Shown here: positions 51,639 to 61,488 of the stretch, in pieces
Layout of the letters: each line of letters begins with the position of its first letter
How positions within the stretch are numbered: position 1 is the stretch's first letter
NCBI RefSeq assembly: GCF_002101705.1
Contig: NZ_LQPC01000047.1
Coordinates: 496,001 to 560,000, forward strand
Reading direction: 5' to 3'
Source of the DNA: Mycolicibacterium iranicum
GTDB lineage: Bacteria; Actinomycetota; Actinomycetes; Mycobacteriales; Mycobacteriaceae
DNA length: 64,000 nucleotides
The notes under the pieces: model-generated
The model's input: only the letters and a program-made list of their open reading frames with translations
Database searches by the model: none
Told to the model about the DNA's origin: nothing
Made by a program: the position numbers and the translations under genes

Positions 51639-52481
51639 GTGAGGGCTCCGTCCGGCCATCGGCCCATCTCGCTGGCCCCGTTGACCGTCTTGGAACTCAG
51701 CCCTCCAGAACTGGTGGCATGCGCCGCCGAGGCCGGCTACGACGCTGTCGGCCTGAGACTGATCCGGGCCACCGAGGACGAGCCGCTGCGCCCGACGATC
51801 GGGTCGACACCGATGATCCGCGAAACGCGAAAGCGACTCGACGACACCGGGCTGTTCCTTCTCGACATCGAGGTGTTGCGGCTCCGCCCGGACACCAACG
51901 TGCGCGATGAGTTTGGTGCGTTCCTGGAGACCGGCGCCTATCTGGGCGCCCAGCAGATCCTGGTCACCGGCAACGATCCGGACCACAGGCGTCTCGCTGA
52001 CAATCTGGCCGAACTCGGGCACTTTGCAGAGGAATTCGGTATGACACCGAACCTTGAACCGATGCCGTGGACCGATGTCCGCGATCTCGATGAGGCCGCC
52101 GTGATCGTTCGCCGCTGCCACGGTAGCGCCGTCGGCGTGCTGGTCGACGCGCTCCATTACGACCGTGCGCTGGCCACGCCCGAGGATCTGCGAGCGCTGC
52201 CGGCCGAGTGGATGCGGTACGTGCAGATCTGCGACGCGGTGCTGCCGCGGCCGAAGGCGATCGACGAGTTGCGCCATCAGGGCCGCAACGCCCGGCTCTT
52301 TCCCGGCGAGGGCTGCATCGGTCTGGTGGCAATGCTCCAGGCGCTGCCCACCGTGCCTGCGAGTGTCGAGGCGCCGATCGAGTGGAAGGCCCCGCCTGGG
52401 GTGCGGGCCCGTGCCGCCCTGCGGGCCGCCCGCGTCGTCGTCGCACGGGCCGACGCGGGTCGGCCACAATTGTCTGCGTGA
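51639..52481 (+). CDS. Sugar phosphate isomerase/epimerase-type TIM-barrel protein
   Basis: A 280-residue xylose isomerase-like (AP endonuclease 2 superfamily) protein. Metal-binding-face residues are visible in LEPMPWTDVRD (Glu), VLVDALHYDRA (Asp, His), YVQICDAVLPRP (Asp) and FPGEGCIGL (Glu). GTG 51639 follows AGAGAGG; the frame is open to 51585. The substrate is unknown. The last base leads into the long gene-poor stretch that follows. Confidence 0.82.
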   Translation: MRAPSGHRPISLAPLTVLELSPPELVACAAEAGYDAVGLRLIRATEDEPLRPTIGSTPMIRETRKRLDDTGLFLLDIEVLRLRPDTNVRDEFGAFLETGAYLGAQQILVTGNDPDHRRLADNLAELGHFAEEFGMTPNLEPMPWTDVRDLDEAAVIVRRCHGSAVGVLVDALHYDRALATPEDLRALPAEWMRYVQICDAVLPRPKAIDELRHQGRNARLFPGEGCIGLVAMLQALPTVPASVEAPIEWKAPPGVRARAALRAARVVVARADAGRPQLSA

Positions 52482-53140
52482 CGGATGGCCTGACACCGCG
52501 CTACTCAGGCCAACTCGGAGGTAACCGCTCGCGTCCTCCGCTCACGGTAGCGCGGATTCCATGCGTCGCCATCTTTTTGAACGGGGCCGACTCGATGCGC
52601 GCTGAGACGTTCTCCGTGGGGCAAACTCGTTGTCTTTTTGCGGCAAAGGCTAACGACAGAACTAGTTGCTAGAAATGCGCGTATCGTGTCGATCGACGGT
52701 GTGCAACTGGCGGTAGGCAGCGACGTGCCAACCTTCAGTAGGCAGGCCAGAACGGCGCACGTCTATCAAACTAGCGATGCTTGCTATAGGGTCACCGACA
52801 CGGGATCACAACGGTCTCATGTTCGCGGACATTCATCTGAGCTACGGCGAGGGTTACCGCGAAGTCGTCAGGCACCCGAGGTCTGCGCGCACACCGTGAC
52901 CCCAGTCAATAGCAACTGACTAGGAGAGCTGCTGCGTGGCGGGAATTGTCCGGGGACCCTCGCGGCCCGCGACGCCCGACCGGGCGTTCTTCGCCGCAAT
53001 TTCAGTAACCGCATTCCGAGCCAGACTTGCCGCGATCGGTGAATCCGGGCGGAGCCCACGCGTCAGATGACGACGACCCTATGACGGGCATTGAGCTCGC
53101 TCGCCGAAATGCGCAGGACCGGATGATGCGCCGGACACGT
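52482..53140 (+). other. Gene-poor, relatively AT-rich stretch
   Basis: About 660 bp without a supported gene. Short open frames (for example 52638-52919 on the plus strand) show no family pattern. Local base composition is visibly less GC-rich than the flanks between about 52600 and 52800 (tracts such as GTCTTTTTGCGGCAAAGG and TATCAAACTAGCGATGC), with several stop codons in every frame. It precedes a glycosyltransferase remnant, so it probably holds decayed coding DNA of foreign origin. No terminal repeats, transposase or tRNA were seen. Confidence 0.5.
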
Positions 53141-53425
53141 TTCAGAGCCGCGCGCCAAGTCCCATGGAATCGAGTGGCCGTGTCGTACTTTTCTCATCGG
53201 TGCTACTACGAGGGTCGAAGCAAGGCCATCCTCAGCCGGCTGCGCGGCCGGCGATCCTTGATAGAGATCGAACGCGTCTTCACGACCAGGATGCTGCCTT
53301 CCGGTATGAGGCACATCCTCAGGCACCACCTTCGCGCGCCAGCAGCCGTAGCGGGAGTGCTCGTCACCGCCATCGGTTACCCCGTCAGTCCCGTTCATTC
53401 GGGACGAACGCCTTCGAGTCGATAA
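53141..53425 (+). pseudogene. C-terminal remnant of a glycosyltransferase family 2 gene
   Basis: An open frame encodes a segment matching the C-terminus of actinobacterial GT2 enzymes: VAVSYFSHRCYYEGRSKA is the typical (R)YF-x-RCY-x-EG-x-SKA element, followed by a helix (IEIERVFTTRMLPSGMRHIL) and a hydrophobic stretch AAVAGVLVTAIGY. The N-terminal catalytic GT-A domain with its DxD motif is missing; the upstream DNA has no matching frame. The TAA stop overlaps the ATG of the DUF998 gene (TAATG), showing the two were once an operon. It could at most encode a short non-catalytic peptide. Confidence 0.7.
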
Positions 53426-54138
53426 TGCTCGGTGCGTCAGGCTGGCTAGTCAACCCGCGTGTCACTGGGTGGATCTCAATGACGACGCTCTTCTTCTTCA
53501 CCGCAGAATGGATCGTCTCGGCAACCTGGCGAGGGAACTACAGCTACGTCCAGAACCTGTTGGGTCCGCTTGGGGTCGCGTTCTGTGGCCCCCTCGGGAA
53601 CTGGCCGTGCAGTCGGCTTTACCCGTTGTTCAACGTAAGCCTGCTGGCAACAGGGTTCGCCGTCACCGTCGTCGCAGCGAGCTTTCTCGTGCAGCGGGTC
53701 ACCGATCGCGGCCACGCGATCCTGCTGATGGCTGCAGGCATCGGCATGTACTTCTCCGGCTTGTTTACAAACGACGTGGACCCTTCCATTAACATGACCG
53801 CGATCCTGACGTTCATGTCGCTCGGGTCTGTGAGCGTGCTGTTTGTCGCGATGGGGTCGAACACCAAGATGACCCTGGAGCGACGCGGCGTAGCCGTGAC
53901 CGCCGGCAGCGTTAGCATCCTGGGCTTCCTGGCGTTCGTGGGCGGAACGAACCTGTTTGGACCTGGAGGCGCGCAGCGCACGGCCGTGTACGGCATCTTG
54001 GTTGCTGTGACTGCGCTCGGTACAGCCCAGATGCGGCACCGGCCGCCCGCAGGGAGACATGCAGCCACGGGGGAACGTGCAGGAGCGGCGCGACGACGCA
54101 CCGTCGATGACAGATCCGGCTGCGGCCCGGCGCGCTGA
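53425..54138 (+). CDS. DUF998-family membrane protein
   Basis: A 237-residue integral membrane protein with about six hydrophobic helices, including MTTLFFFTAEWIVSATW, LYPLFNVSLLATGFAVTVV, HAILLMAAGIGMYFSGLF and AVTAGSVSILGFLAFVGG. The loop LGPLGVAFCGPLGNWPCSRLYP and the helix pattern fit DUF998. The C-terminal 35 residues are charged and Arg/Ala-rich. ATG 53425 overlaps the stop of the glycosyltransferase remnant. Function is unknown; the context suggests cell-surface polysaccharide work. The frame is open upstream to 53164, but family similarity begins near the chosen start. Confidence 0.72.
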   Translation: MLGASGWLVNPRVTGWISMTTLFFFTAEWIVSATWRGNYSYVQNLLGPLGVAFCGPLGNWPCSRLYPLFNVSLLATGFAVTVVAASFLVQRVTDRGHAILLMAAGIGMYFSGLFTNDVDPSINMTAILTFMSLGSVSVLFVAMGSNTKMTLERRGVAVTAGSVSILGFLAFVGGTNLFGPGGAQRTAVYGILVAVTALGTAQMRHRPPAGRHAATGERAGAARRRTVDDRSGCGPAR

Positions 54139-54259
54139 TTATGTGCCACCTCGCTGCCACGTGGTGCGGCGTCCCCTCAGCCGTCGGCGACGCTCAGCTG
54201 CGACTGTCCGATGACGCCCAGCCATCGGCGGATCCCAACGTCGCGCTGTCGGGTCACCG

Positions 54260-56515
54260 ATGACAGCATCGGTCGAACGACACACAGATGTGGCGCCACA
54301 GCCGCACACGCATCATCGAGCGTCCTCCTCGGCACGCTCCGCGCCCCCCGCGCATCGCAAACCGGCGGCACACCGAAAACCTCCGCCGAGACCGCGAATT
54401 CCCGTCATGCCCGTCCGAATGGTCGACCTGGCAGCGGTCGGCGCGGCCGCGGGCGCCGTCGCTCTGATGTCGCTACCGAGCGCCGTTCGCGCCATCGCGC
54501 TTGTGGTGTTCATTGCAATCGGGCCGGGTGCCGCGGTGCTGACCTGGGTACGCATTCCGCGACGGGTCCTACTCTCGACGGTCCCGGTGCTGGGCATGGC
54601 GATCGTCACGCTGGTGGCAATCACCGCAATGTGGTCCTATCGGTGGAATCCCGTCCTGATCCTCTGGGCACAGATGGTCGGCGTCGGGGGCAGCAGCGTC
54701 TACTGGTATTACCAGCACCGCGACAGCATCATGAATGCCGCCCGCCGCTGGCACTGGCGTCGCGTCGGCCAGCCGCGCTGGATGTCGAAAAGCTTTGTAC
54801 GCAGCCATCTGTCGCTGGTGTTGAGCGCGCTCGCCGTAGTCGTCTGGGCGGTGGCCGTTCCTGACCTTCCCGGCACGGATGCCGGCTACTACGGGCTCTT
54901 GTTCTCGAAGACCGGGCCGCTGCTGGCCGTGTCCATCGTGCTGTGCACGTGGGCGCTGCTGATCGCGGTTCGACAGCGGCAGCTGGTGCCCGCTGCGGTG
55001 GCGGTGGCGGCGGCGATCGTCGTCGCTCGGGTAACGGTTGTGGTGGCCACCGAAGTTCCGCTCTACGACTGGACGTACAAGCATCTGGCCGTCGTCGACT
55101 ACATCATGGTGTACGGACGGATCCAGCCCGACGGCACCGACATCTACGCGCAGTGGGCCGCGTTCTTCACGACCTGGGCGTGGTTCTGCGATGTCACCGG
55201 CATCACCGCGATGACTGTCGCGCACGTGTTCGCGCCGGCGATGCACGTGTTGATGGCGCTGACCGTCTACACCGCCGCCCGCGTCATCGGCCGGTCCCGC
55301 CGCACGGCGCTGACGGCGGCGTTCATCGCGGAGATCGTGAACTGGGTTGGGCAGGACTATTTCTCGCCACAGGCGTGGACCATCGTGCTGGTGTTCGGCA
55401 TGTTCGCGCTGCTGCTCGCATCACCCCGCAGCCGGGCGTGCGGTGTCCTCGCCATCCCTGTGTTCGCAGCGACGGTGCCGACGCATCAGCTCACGCCGTT
55501 CTGGGCGATCGGCGCGACGTGTGCGCTGTGCTTGTTCAAACGGGCCAAGCCCTGGTGGGTGGCCTTGGTGATGGTGCTGATCGCCGTGTGCTACCTGCTG
55601 CTCAACCTGGAGGCGGTGGCGCCGTACGGGCTCTTCTCCGGTGGGAGTCCGATAGAAAACGCGTCCACCAACGTCGTCGCGTCGGGGTTGCCCGCGAGGG
55701 ATTTCACCGCGGCGGTGGTGCGCGGGCTGACAGTGGTGGTGGTGGTCAGCGCCTTCGCGTGCGCCGTGTGGATGTGGCGTCGTAAACGACCGGTTCTGAC
55801 CCTGGCGATCCTGGCGTTCAGCTCGTTCGGGCTGCTGCTGGGACAGAGCTACGGTGGCGAAGCGATCTTTCGGGTGTATCTGTACTCGATCCTCGGATGT
55901 GCGCTGCTGATAGCCCCTGCGGTGGTGGCGGCGATCGACGGGGTGAGGGGCCGGGCCCGCCTGCCCGCCCGAACGGCAGCGGTTCTCGGCGTCACCGGTG
56001 CGTCGGTGGCGGGGCTGCACGGTTACGTCGCGCTGTGGCCCATGGTTTTCGAGACCCGACCTCAGATCGACCTGATGGAGACTCTCACAAGGGACGCCGA
56101 CCTGCGTACCCGCGTCGTCATGGTGCGCCTTGGGGGCATGCCGACGCGGCTCAACGCCAGCTACGTCGACCTCACCCTGTTCAACTCGTACTTCGACGAA
56201 CCCCTCGACTATGCCCGGTGGAATCCGTCGGATCCGACGGTGGCCGAGCGCAAGGCGACATTCCCCGACGAAGACGATCTGATGACACTGGACGCCGAGA
56301 TCACCGAGGATGCCTCCGTCGTCTACATGGTCTTCAGTGAGCAATCCAACAAGGCGATCTGGTATTACGGTGACTTCCGGGCCGACGCCGTCGAAGACAT
56401 CGAGAAGTACCTGAGCCGAAAGCCGCAGTGGACGCTGATCTATCAGAACGGCGAAACGAAAGTGTGGCGCAGCGTCAACGAGAACCTGGCGCCGCAAGAT
56501 AGCGGCGGGCCCTAG
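54260..56515 (+). CDS. Large polytopic membrane protein, possible envelope glycan assembly
   Basis: A 751-residue protein. The first 50 residues are a His/Pro/Ala-rich cytoplasmic tail (RKPAAHRKPPPRPR). About a dozen hydrophobic helices follow (for example LAAVGAAAGAVALMSLP, LSLVLSALAVVVWAVAV, WTIVLVFGMFALLLASP), then a soluble C-terminal domain of about 160 residues (from ETRPQIDLMETL to the end) with PTRLNASYVDL. The layout resembles GT-C-like or O-antigen-polymerase-like transporters, but no diagnostic motif such as an early DD/DxE was certain. It lies 121 bp after the DUF998 gene on the same strand. Its stop overlaps the convergent frameshifted gene's stop. Confidence 0.75.
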   Translation: MTASVERHTDVAPQPHTHHRASSSARSAPPAHRKPAAHRKPPPRPRIPVMPVRMVDLAAVGAAAGAVALMSLPSAVRAIALVVFIAIGPGAAVLTWVRIPRRVLLSTVPVLGMAIVTLVAITAMWSYRWNPVLILWAQMVGVGGSSVYWYYQHRDSIMNAARRWHWRRVGQPRWMSKSFVRSHLSLVLSALAVVVWAVAVPDLPGTDAGYYGLLFSKTGPLLAVSIVLCTWALLIAVRQRQLVPAAVAVAAAIVVARVTVVVATEVPLYDWTYKHLAVVDYIMVYGRIQPDGTDIYAQWAAFFTTWAWFCDVTGITAMTVAHVFAPAMHVLMALTVYTAARVIGRSRRTALTAAFIAEIVNWVGQDYFSPQAWTIVLVFGMFALLLASPRSRACGVLAIPVFAATVPTHQLTPFWAIGATCALCLFKRAKPWWVALVMVLIAVCYLLLNLEAVAPYGLFSGGSPIENASTNVVASGLPARDFTAAVVRGLTVVVVVSAFACAVWMWRRKRPVLTLAILAFSSFGLLLGQSYGGEAIFRVYLYSILGCALLIAPAVVAAIDGVRGRARLPARTAAVLGVTGASVAGLHGYVALWPMVFETRPQIDLMETLTRDADLRTRVVMVRLGGMPTRLNASYVDLTLFNSYFDEPLDYARWNPSDPTVAERKATFPDEDDLMTLDAEITEDASVVYMVFSEQSNKAIWYYGDFRADAVEDIEKYLSRKPQWTLIYQNGETKVWRSVNENLAPQDSGGP

Positions 56516-56891
56516 CGAAGCAGCAGAGACGCCTGTTCGGCGACTGAATCCAGTGCGGCGCCCACCTTTTCGGTGTCGAACAAGGTGTCATGGAATTCGG
56601 CGATATATCTCCGAGGCCGCGGCTGAAGCCAGGAGGACGGGTCGTGGTGGCGAACACCTCACCGATCAGCCCGGGCGTGTGCTGCCAACGGGTGCTGGTG
56701 GTGGACGGCTGCAGACCGATCCGTGCCTCGGGGCCCGCTGCTGTCATTGCCGCGAAGCGGGCGGTGAGCACGTCGAGCGGCGGGACGTCCACAGGGCCGA
56801 GAACGACCGCCGATCGCCGGTAGCTGTGCTGCACATCGAGTGTCGCGACCCGAACGGTGCCCGATTGCGGGCTCCGTCCAGATGTCGGCAT
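56512..56891 (-). pseudogene. Small unrecognised gene with a single-base frameshift
   Basis: From ATG 56891 a frame reads MPTSGRSPQSGTVRV, continues RRSAVVLGPVDVPPLDVLTARF and reaches GLIGEVFATTTRP near 56640. There the frame must shift by one base (CGTCCTCCTGG, about 56630-56640) to continue as SWLQPRPRRYIAEFHDTLF and end in VAEQASLLLR with a TAG at 56512. One added base gives 126 residues. The TAG overlaps the stop of the convergent membrane-protein gene, which supports it as a once-real gene. The family was not recognised. A sequencing error is an alternative explanation. Confidence 0.5.
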
Positions 56892-56954
56892 TGTTCGTGA
56901 ACCTATCAGAGCAGCCCCCCAGCCAGATCTGATGAATTTAGTAAGTTGCTCCCC

Positions 56955-57653
56955 ATGACACGCACGCTGTGGGTGGCCGCGGCGATCCTTGCGGCCGGCT
57001 ACGGCGCGTTCCTCATCGTAACCGCGACCCGGGTACCCGCAGGCGCCGAGCTCACCGGACAGTTCGTGCTGCAGCCGGCCGTCAAGGCCACCGCCGCCCT
57101 TCTGCTCGCCGGTGCGGCACTCACCCACCACATCGCACGCGAGCGAATCTGGCTGGTCGCGGCGCTGCTGTTCTCGGCTGCGGGTGACTACCTGCTGGCG
57201 ATGCCGTGGTGGGAGCCGTCGTTCGTGTTGGGGCTCTCCGCGTTCCTCATCGCCCATGTGTGTTTCCTGGCTGCCCTGCTGCCGTTGGCCACCCGTTCTC
57301 CGGGGCGGCTTGCCGCGGTCGCCACGGTGTTGGCGGCGTGCGCGGCACTGCTGGTGTGGTTCTGGCCGCGCTTGCTCGAGCAGGGAATGGCGCTACCGGT
57401 GACCGTCTACATCGCTGTGTTGGGTGCGATGGTCAGCGTGGCACTGTTGGCAGACCTGCCGACTCCGTGGACTGCACTCGGGGCGGTGTGCTTCGCTGTG
57501 TCGGACGCGATGATCGGCATCAGCAAATTCGTCCTCGGATCAGAGGTGCTGGCCGTGCCGATCTGGTGGGCCTACGCGGCTTCGCTGCTGCTGATCACAG
57601 CAGGTTTGCTGTTCGGCAGGGCGTCTGTGCCGTCTGCTACACCTGCGCTGTGA
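56955..57653 (+). CDS. YhhN-family (lysoplasmalogenase-like) membrane protein
   Basis: A 232-residue polytopic membrane protein with about eight helices. The YhhN pattern is seen in [31 protein letters not shown] (conserved Asp) and [20 protein letters not shown] (conserved Asp and Lys). Vertebrate relatives (TMEM86) hydrolyse lysoplasmalogens; the bacterial role is not settled. ATG 56955 is the likely start. Its TGA overlaps the GTG of priA, matching the Rv1401-priA order. Confidence 0.85.
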   Translation: MTRTLWVAAAILAAGYGAFLIVTATRVPAGAELTGQFVLQPAVKATAALLLAGAALTHHIARERIWLVAALLFSAAGDYLLAMPWWEPSFVLGLSAFLIAHVCFLAALLPLATRSPGRLAAVATVLAACAALLVWFWPRLLEQGMALPVTVYIAVLGAMVSVALLADLPTPWTALGAVCFAVSDAMIGISKFVLGSEVLAVPIWWAYAASLLLITAGLLFGRASVPSATPAL

Positions 57654-59650
57654 CGAGCATCCTGCAGCCTGCCGAACACGAGCCGATCGCCCGTGTGCTG
57701 CCGATGCTGACGGTTCCCCACCTCGACCGGGAGTTCGACTACCAGGTGTCTGCGGAGCAATCCGACGACGCGCAGCCCGGGGTTCGCGTCAAGGTCCGGT
57801 TCCACGGCAGGCTCGTAGATGCGTTCGTGCTCGAAAGGCGTTCGGAAACCGACCATGTCGGCAAGCTCGGCTGGCTGGAGAAGGTCGTTTCGGCCGAATC
57901 CGTGCTGACCCACGACGTGCGCAGGCTCGTCGACGCGGTGACGGCCCGCTATGCGGGGACCCGTGCCGACGTCCTGCGTTTGGCCGTCCCTCCGCGGCAT
58001 GCCACCGTCGAGAAACGGGTCCCCGAACCACTGGAACCGTTGTCTCCCAGAGACATCGACACCTCTGCATGGGACGCCTACAGCGGGGGAGCGCAGTTCA
58101 TCGCGGCGCTGAAGGACGCGCGTGCCGCACGCGCGGTCTGGCAGGCGCTTCCCGGTGAATCCTGGCCGAAGAGACTGGCCGAGGCGGCGGCGGTCACAGT
58201 GAACGCGGGCCGCGGGGTGCTCGCCGTGGTGCCCGATCAGCGCGACGTCGACCTACTCCACGCCGCCGCCGTCGACCACGTCGACGGCGCGAGGGTGGTG
58301 GCGCTGTCCGCCGGGCTCGGGCCTGCAGAGCGGTACCGGCGCTGGCTATCGGTCCTTCGCGGTCAGGCTCGATTGGTGATCGGTACGCGCAGTGCAGGTT
58401 TCGCGCCAGTGGCAGACCTGGGCCTGGTGATGCTGTGGGACGACGGCGACGACTCGCTGACCGAGCCACGTGCCCCGTATCCACACGCCCGCGAGGTCGC
58501 GATGCTGCGCGCCCATCAGCTGCGGTGCGCGGCGATGATCGGTGGCTACGCGCGTACGGCCGAAGCGCAGGCGCTCGTGCGCAGCGGGTGGGCGCATGAC
58601 TTGACCGCCACCAGGCACACGGTCAGGGCGCACGCGCCCCGCGTGGTTGCGTTGGAGGACAGCGCATTTGCACATGAGCGCGACGCAGCGGCCCGCACCG
58701 CGCGTCTGCCGACCGTCGCGCTGGACGCGGCCCGCGCGGCGCTGGCCGCCGATGCGCCGGTCCTTGTGCAGGTGCCTCGGCGCGGCTACGTGCCTGCCCT
58801 GTCCTGCGCGAAATGCCGAACCGTCGCCCGCTGCAGGCATTGCACCGGTCCGCTGTCCCTACCCGGCCGCGACGCCCCCGGCGCGGTGTGCCGATGGTGC
58901 GGCCGCGAGGAGCTGGCACTGCGCTGTTCCCGATGCGGGTCCGACGCCGTCCGCGCCGTCGTCGTCGGAGCCCGCCGCACGGCCGAGGAACTCGGACGTG
59001 CCTTCCCCGGGGCGCAGGTCGTCACCTCCGGAGGCGACGACGTCGTGGCCTCGGTGCCCGGGCGCGCGGCGGTTGTCGTGGCGACGCCGGGGGTGGAGCC
59101 TGCCGCTGCGGGCGGCTACGGGGCCGCGCTGCTGCTGGACAGCTGGGCACTTCTGGGTCGGCAGGACCTCCGCGCCGCGGAGGACACACTGCGGCGCTGG
59201 ATGGCGGCAGCCGCTCTGGTCCGCAGCCGCGCCGAGGGTGGGGTGGTCGCCGTGGTCGCGGAGTCCGCGATTCCCACGGTGCAGGCACTGATCCGCTGGG
59301 ATCCGGTCGGTCATGCCGACTCCGAACTGGCCGCCCGGGCAGAGGTCGGACTACCACCCGCGGTGCACATCGCGGCGATCGACGGTGCACCCGCCGCAGT
59401 GAACGCACTACTCGGCGCTGCCACGCTGCCCGAAAATGCCGACGTGCTCGGCCCCGTCGACCTCCCGCTCGGAGTGCGCAGACCTGCGGGCATGGCACCC
59501 GAGGCGCCCGTCAGCAGAATGCTGGTCCGCGTACCGCGTCACGGAGGCCTGGAGCTGGCAGCGGCGTTGCGCCGCGCGACAGCAGTCCAGAGCGCGCGCC
59601 ACGACCAGGAGCCGGTTCGCGTCCAGATCGACCCGTTGCACATAGGGTGA
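57650..59650 (+). CDS. priA: PriA-like primosomal protein lacking helicase motifs
   Basis: A 666-residue PriA. The N-terminal DNA-binding part ([17 protein letters not shown]) and the central zinc-binding cysteines ([25 protein letters not shown]) are intact. The ATPase motifs are not: there is no GxGKT P-loop, and the DEEH box is replaced by WDDGDDSL. This is the usual state in actinobacteria, where PriA is annotated as a probable inactive helicase and presumably acts as a loading scaffold at stalled forks. GTG 57650 overlaps the YhhN gene's stop by four bases, and the stop overlaps the next gene's ATG by one. Confidence 0.93.
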   Translation: MTSILQPAEHEPIARVLPMLTVPHLDREFDYQVSAEQSDDAQPGVRVKVRFHGRLVDAFVLERRSETDHVGKLGWLEKVVSAESVLTHDVRRLVDAVTARYAGTRADVLRLAVPPRHATVEKRVPEPLEPLSPRDIDTSAWDAYSGGAQFIAALKDARAARAVWQALPGESWPKRLAEAAAVTVNAGRGVLAVVPDQRDVDLLHAAAVDHVDGARVVALSAGLGPAERYRRWLSVLRGQARLVIGTRSAGFAPVADLGLVMLWDDGDDSLTEPRAPYPHAREVAMLRAHQLRCAAMIGGYARTAEAQALVRSGWAHDLTATRHTVRAHAPRVVALEDSAFAHERDAAARTARLPTVALDAARAALAADAPVLVQVPRRGYVPALSCAKCRTVARCRHCTGPLSLPGRDAPGAVCRWCGREELALRCSRCGSDAVRAVVVGARRTAEELGRAFPGAQVVTSGGDDVVASVPGRAAVVVATPGVEPAAAGGYGAALLLDSWALLGRQDLRAAEDTLRRWMAAAALVRSRAEGGVVAVVAESAIPTVQALIRWDPVGHADSELAARAEVGLPPAVHIAAIDGAPAAVNALLGAATLPENADVLGPVDLPLGVRRPAGMAPEAPVSRMLVRVPRHGGLELAAALRRATAVQSARHDQEPVRVQIDPLHIG

Positions 59651-61488
59651 TGCCCATGACGGCGGGGCGGGTGCTCAAGGCGCTGATTCCGTTGATCTTG
59701 ATCGCGCTCGGTGTGCTGTGGCCGGTCCTGTTCTCGGTCGGCTCGGACAGCGCCGCCACCGAGGTGGACGACCCCGTGGTGATCACCGATTACGACGTCG
59801 ACATGGTCGTCGACGACCAGGGGCAGATGAGCGCGGTGGAAACGATCACCACGGCCTTCTACACCACCAGTCGCCACGGCATCTTCCGCTACTGGGATGT
59901 CGCGAACCAGAACGATCCGCGGCTGAGGCAGAAGCCCGACATCGAATCGATCACCCTCGACGGCGATCCGGTGTCGTATCAGATGCTCTGGGAGGACGGC
60001 GGGCGATTCCGGGTGGCCAAGATCGGCGACCCCGATGTGTACCTCAGTGACGGCACCCACGTTTTCGAGATCCGGTACACGATCCCCGGTGTCCTCGATC
60101 CGGGGGACGTCGGGGCCGACCGCCGATTTGCCGCATCGACGGGTCAAGGCGTGTCGCCGAGCGTCTTCTTCTGGAATGTCATCGCTCCCGCCTGGAACAA
60201 CCGCATCGAGCGCGCCGACATCACCGTGACCTTGCCCGGGAACGTCGGAACTGCACAGTGTTCGGTCGGATTCGGCGTGGGGACGGCGTGCGACGACCTT
60301 TCGGTGGCCGGCAACCGGGTGCGGTTGAGTGCCGAGGACCTGCCGCCGCGCACCCCCGTCACGGTCCGCGCGGGCGTGGATGTCGCGACGCCACCCCAGG
60401 TGCGCCTGCCGTGGCCCTACACCTGGGACAGGGTGCTCGGTCAGTCGCTCACCGGCGTGATGGTGGTGGGCGGGCTGACCGTGCTCTTCGGCGTGATCGC
60501 GGTGCTGTGGTTCCGCGGCGTGCTGGAGCGCTCGCCGGGCTTTCCGCTGCAGTACGCACCGCCGCCCGGACTGGGGCCGGTGCAGGCCGAGTACATCCGC
60601 ACCGAGTCCGTCCCCAAGCACGGGCTCACGGCCACGCTGTTCTATCTCGCCGACCGCGACCTGATCACGCTTGCGCAGGTCAACGACAAACACTGGAAGA
60701 TCCAGGGCATCGCCGAACCCGGCGCCTGGGCCGACGTCGACCCGGTCAGCATCGCGGTGGCCTCCCGGCTGAAGGTGCTGAACAAGGGCTCCGAATTCGA
60801 AGCCAAGAAGACCGTGAAGTCGGGCGAGAAACTCAACAAGGCCAAAGAGGACATGGCCAAGGCGGTGCAGAAGTGGGCCACTGAAGAAGGCCTGATAGTG
60901 CCGCGCAAGAAGGAACTGTGGCTGCGTGCCGCCAATGCGGGCGCCTTCATCCTGATGGTCTGCGGATTCTTCCGCTGGGGTTTCCCGACCACGATGTGGG
61001 CGTTGCCGTTCGCCGCGTTCTTCCTCTTGTCCGTCGGCTCGTGGCGCGACGGCGTCGGCACCCGCCGCACCGCCGCGGGGCGCGAATTATGGTCGCGCGC
61101 AGGTGGTTTCCACCGCATGCTGTCCACCGATTCGGCGGAGACAAGGTTCGACTTCTCGGCGCGCAAAGACCTCTACATCGCCTACGTGCCGTTCGCCGTC
61201 GCGGCCGGTGTTGCAGCGCTGTGGGCCAAGAAGTATGAGACCTACACCGGTACCGTTGCACCGCAACCGGACTGGTACACCACGTCGGCGGCATCATCGA
61301 CCGGATCGGGCATCGTCGGCGGATCCGGCGGTGCCGACTTCGACAGCTTCGAATCGGCGTTGTCGTCGTCGATCGGCGCGTACACCGCCTCGCAATCGTC
61401 GTCCTCGTCCTCGGGCAGCAGCGGCGGCAGCAGCTTCAGCGGTGGTGGCGGCGGTGGCGGCGGTGGAGGAGGAGGCGGATCATGGTGA
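59650..61488 (+). CDS. DUF2207 membrane protein with Gly/Ser-rich tail
   Basis: A 612-residue protein of the DUF2207 family. An N-terminal helix or signal anchor (LKALIPLILIALGVLWPVLF) is followed by an extracellular beta domain of about 220 residues (ITDYDVDMVVDDQGQMSAVETI), a second helix (LTGVMVVGGLTVLFGVIAVLW), a cytoplasmic region and two more helices near 420 and 510. The C-terminal 60 residues are Ser-rich and end in a run of 13 glycines then SW. ATG 59650 is used; ATG 59656 is also possible. The LemA gene overlaps its end, the usual pairing for this family. Confidence 0.88.
   Translation: MPMTAGRVLKALIPLILIALGVLWPVLFSVGSDSAATEVDDPVVITDYDVDMVVDDQGQMSAVETITTAFYTTSRHGIFRYWDVANQNDPRLRQKPDIESITLDGDPVSYQMLWEDGGRFRVAKIGDPDVYLSDGTHVFEIRYTIPGVLDPGDVGADRRFAASTGQGVSPSVFFWNVIAPAWNNRIERADITVTLPGNVGTAQCSVGFGVGTACDDLSVAGNRVRLSAEDLPPRTPVTVRAGVDVATPPQVRLPWPYTWDRVLGQSLTGVMVVGGLTVLFGVIAVLWFRGVLERSPGFPLQYAPPPGLGPVQAEYIRTESVPKHGLTATLFYLADRDLITLAQVNDKHWKIQGIAEPGAWADVDPVSIAVASRLKVLNKGSEFEAKKTVKSGEKLNKAKEDMAKAVQKWATEEGLIVPRKKELWLRAANAGAFILMVCGFFRWGFPTTMWALPFAAFFLLSVGSWRDGVGTRRTAAGRELWSRAGGFHRMLSTDSAETRFDFSARKDLYIAYVPFAVAAGVAALWAKKYETYTGTVAPQPDWYTTSAASSTGSGIVGGSGGADFDSFESALSSSIGAYTASQSSSSSSGSSGGSSFSGGGGGGGGGGGGGSW

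Noticed and set aside
52638-52919. Possible 93-residue gene
   Set aside because: No ribosome binding site, no recognisable domain and unusual composition; treated as non-coding or decayed DNA.
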